6,560 nt of DNA from Candidatus Thiodiazotropha taylori (GTDB lineage Bacteria; Pseudomonadota; Gammaproteobacteria; Chromatiales; Chromatiaceae), in the NCBI GenBank assembly GCA_019100305.1, contig JAHRHW010000254.1, positions 1-6,560 on the forward strand. The letters run 5' to 3'. Under the pieces are notes generated by a model. That model was not told where the DNA came from, searched no databases, and was given only the letters and a program-made list of their open reading frames with translations. This document shows positions 5,743 to 6,560 of the stretch, piece after piece; the stretch's first letter is position 1, and every line of letters begins with the position of its first letter. The position numbers and the translations under genes are program-made.

Positions 5743-6560
5743 TTATATCATGCGAGCGGCAATGAACCATGCGCTGCCTGAACCCAAGGCGAAAAAGGCT
5801 GCCAGGGTGAAAAATGAGTAGTAGCGGAAGCGTCTGACCAGGTCAAACTCCTCCTTGGTCGAGATCAACATCGGGCGACGCTTGGCGCCGGTTGCGCTGA
5901 GTGTATGCAGTGGCTGCTGATCCTCCTTGAGTTGTTCCCTGGTGACCTCCTGTTTGGCCATCTTGCGGGCGGATTCCCACTCCTCCAGGTCAATTTTTCC
6001 ATCTCCGTTCAGATCGAAGCGCTCGAGCAGAGTGGCATGCTCGCTCTTCCATTGACGCAGGCGCTCTTTGACCATGTCGTCGCGCATCGCTTTTCGGTCC
6101 ATTTCCCCGAGTGAGCTGAACAGGCCGATGGCATACAGCGGATCACCGGGCATGATCAACTCCTCGGTATATCGGTAGTCTCCATCGAACGTGGTGTTGA
6201 TCGATATCTGCAGCCCGAAGCGCTTGAACTGACTATGAGTGGTGCCGATCCCCCGGTCTGGGCCTGCTGAGGGGGTCGAGTTTGGGCCATACCAGATATT
6301 GCGCTCACTGGGGGTGACGGAGGCCCCTTCCGGATCGAGTATGCACTCGCCGGTTTCATCTTTTAGCAGGAACAGGGCGTTGCTCTTTTCGCTGCGCACC
6401 GCGCGCCAGCCCTTGTCATCCTTGCGGTCGACCTTGTAGCGCCACCAACAGCAGGGGGTCGCGCTGAGAGGCGATATCACCGGTTCACCCTTCATCATTT
6501 CGGCCTCACCGATCAGCTCGACGTAGCCCTGGGGGGCAGAGCGTATGCGCGAAGTGGGGG
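5743..6560 (-). CDS. GIDE-domain membrane protein with an EF-hand, lacking RING; 5' end beyond the window
   Basis: The frame stays open past the first ATG (6498) to the window edge, and the upstream residues (SRIRSAPQGYVELIGEAE) continue the domain, so the true start lies outside. In the 271 visible residues the order is: a GIDE-like domain (PF12483, about 1-160) with GEPVISPLSATPCCWWRY, WRAVRSEKSNALFLLKDETG and WYGPN; a charged helix; a canonical EF-hand loop at 5980-6015 (DLNGDGKIDLEE, with D1, N3, D5, K7, D9 and E12); and a C-terminal membrane helix (about 247-268) ending at ARMI. Eukaryotic MUL1/MULAN carries a GIDE domain between two membrane helices plus a RING finger; bacterial forms lack RING, as here, so ubiquitin ligase activity should not be inferred. 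An N-terminal helix is expected upstream of the window. Calcium binding is likely from the loop; the role is unknown. Confidence 0.85.
   Translation of the reverse strand, partial: PTSRIRSAPQGYVELIGEAEMMKGEPVISPLSATPCCWWRYKVDRKDDKGWRAVRSEKSNALFLLKDETGECILDPEGASVTPSERNIWYGPNSTPSAGPDRGIGTTHSQFKRFGLQISINTTFDGDYRYTEELIMPGDPLYAIGLFSSLGEMDRKAMRDDMVKERLRQWKSEHATLLERFDLNGDGKIDLEEWESARKMAKQEVTREQLKEDQQPLHTLSATGAKRRPMLISTKEEFDLVRRFRYYSFFTLAAFFALGSGSAWFIAARMI

Noticed and set aside
5743..6498. GIDE protein as a complete 251-residue gene starting at ATG 6498
   Set aside because: The frame remains open to the window edge, and the 20 upstream residues continue the domain; the gene is cut by the window.

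Overview
The window looks like ordinary chromosomal sequence from a gammaproteobacterium with moderate-to-high GC content. The main support is an M3 oligopeptidase A of nearly the same length as the enterobacterial PrlC/OpdA protein, together with CNP1-like, GIDE-domain and DUF1269-type proteins that are typical of environmental proteobacteria. I cannot assign a genus. I see no phage genes, transposase, CRISPR array, rRNA or tRNA.

Layout. On the + strand, 12-470 encodes a small protein with two CBS domains. It overlaps by one base an ion permease of the ArsB/NhaD (SLC13-like) superfamily at 470-1783. A 348-base stretch without a convincing gene follows (1784-2131). It holds a candidate sigma70-type promoter, two adjacent 8-bp palindromes, a hairpin and an unexplained antisense open frame. 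A second + strand unit follows: a 69-residue unrecognised acidic protein that must start at a non-ATG codon (2132-2341), and three bases later a DUF1269-like two-helix membrane protein (2345-2854). This unit ends at a strong intrinsic terminator (2866-2898).

The rest of the window is on the - strand and converges on that terminator. Read in the direction of transcription it carries a GIDE-domain membrane protein with a canonical EF-hand (6560-5743, entering from beyond the window edge), a secreted CNP1-like protein (5697-5152) and oligopeptidase A (4966-2936). The first two are 45 bases apart and probably share a transcript. Oligopeptidase A is separated from them by 185 bases with two hairpins and may have its own promoter.

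Functional reading. The CBS protein and permease form a plausible sensor/transporter pair for cation or anion exchange, with adenine nucleotides as possible ligands; this is inference. Oligopeptidase A is a cytoplasmic zinc peptidase that clears peptides, including cleaved signal peptides. The other four genes have recognisable folds or families at best, and no established role. I found no clear new multi-gene system. The items most worth a second look are the GIDE/EF-hand protein, the coupled CBS-permease pair, and the 1784-2131 leader with its methionine-free downstream gene and antisense frame.
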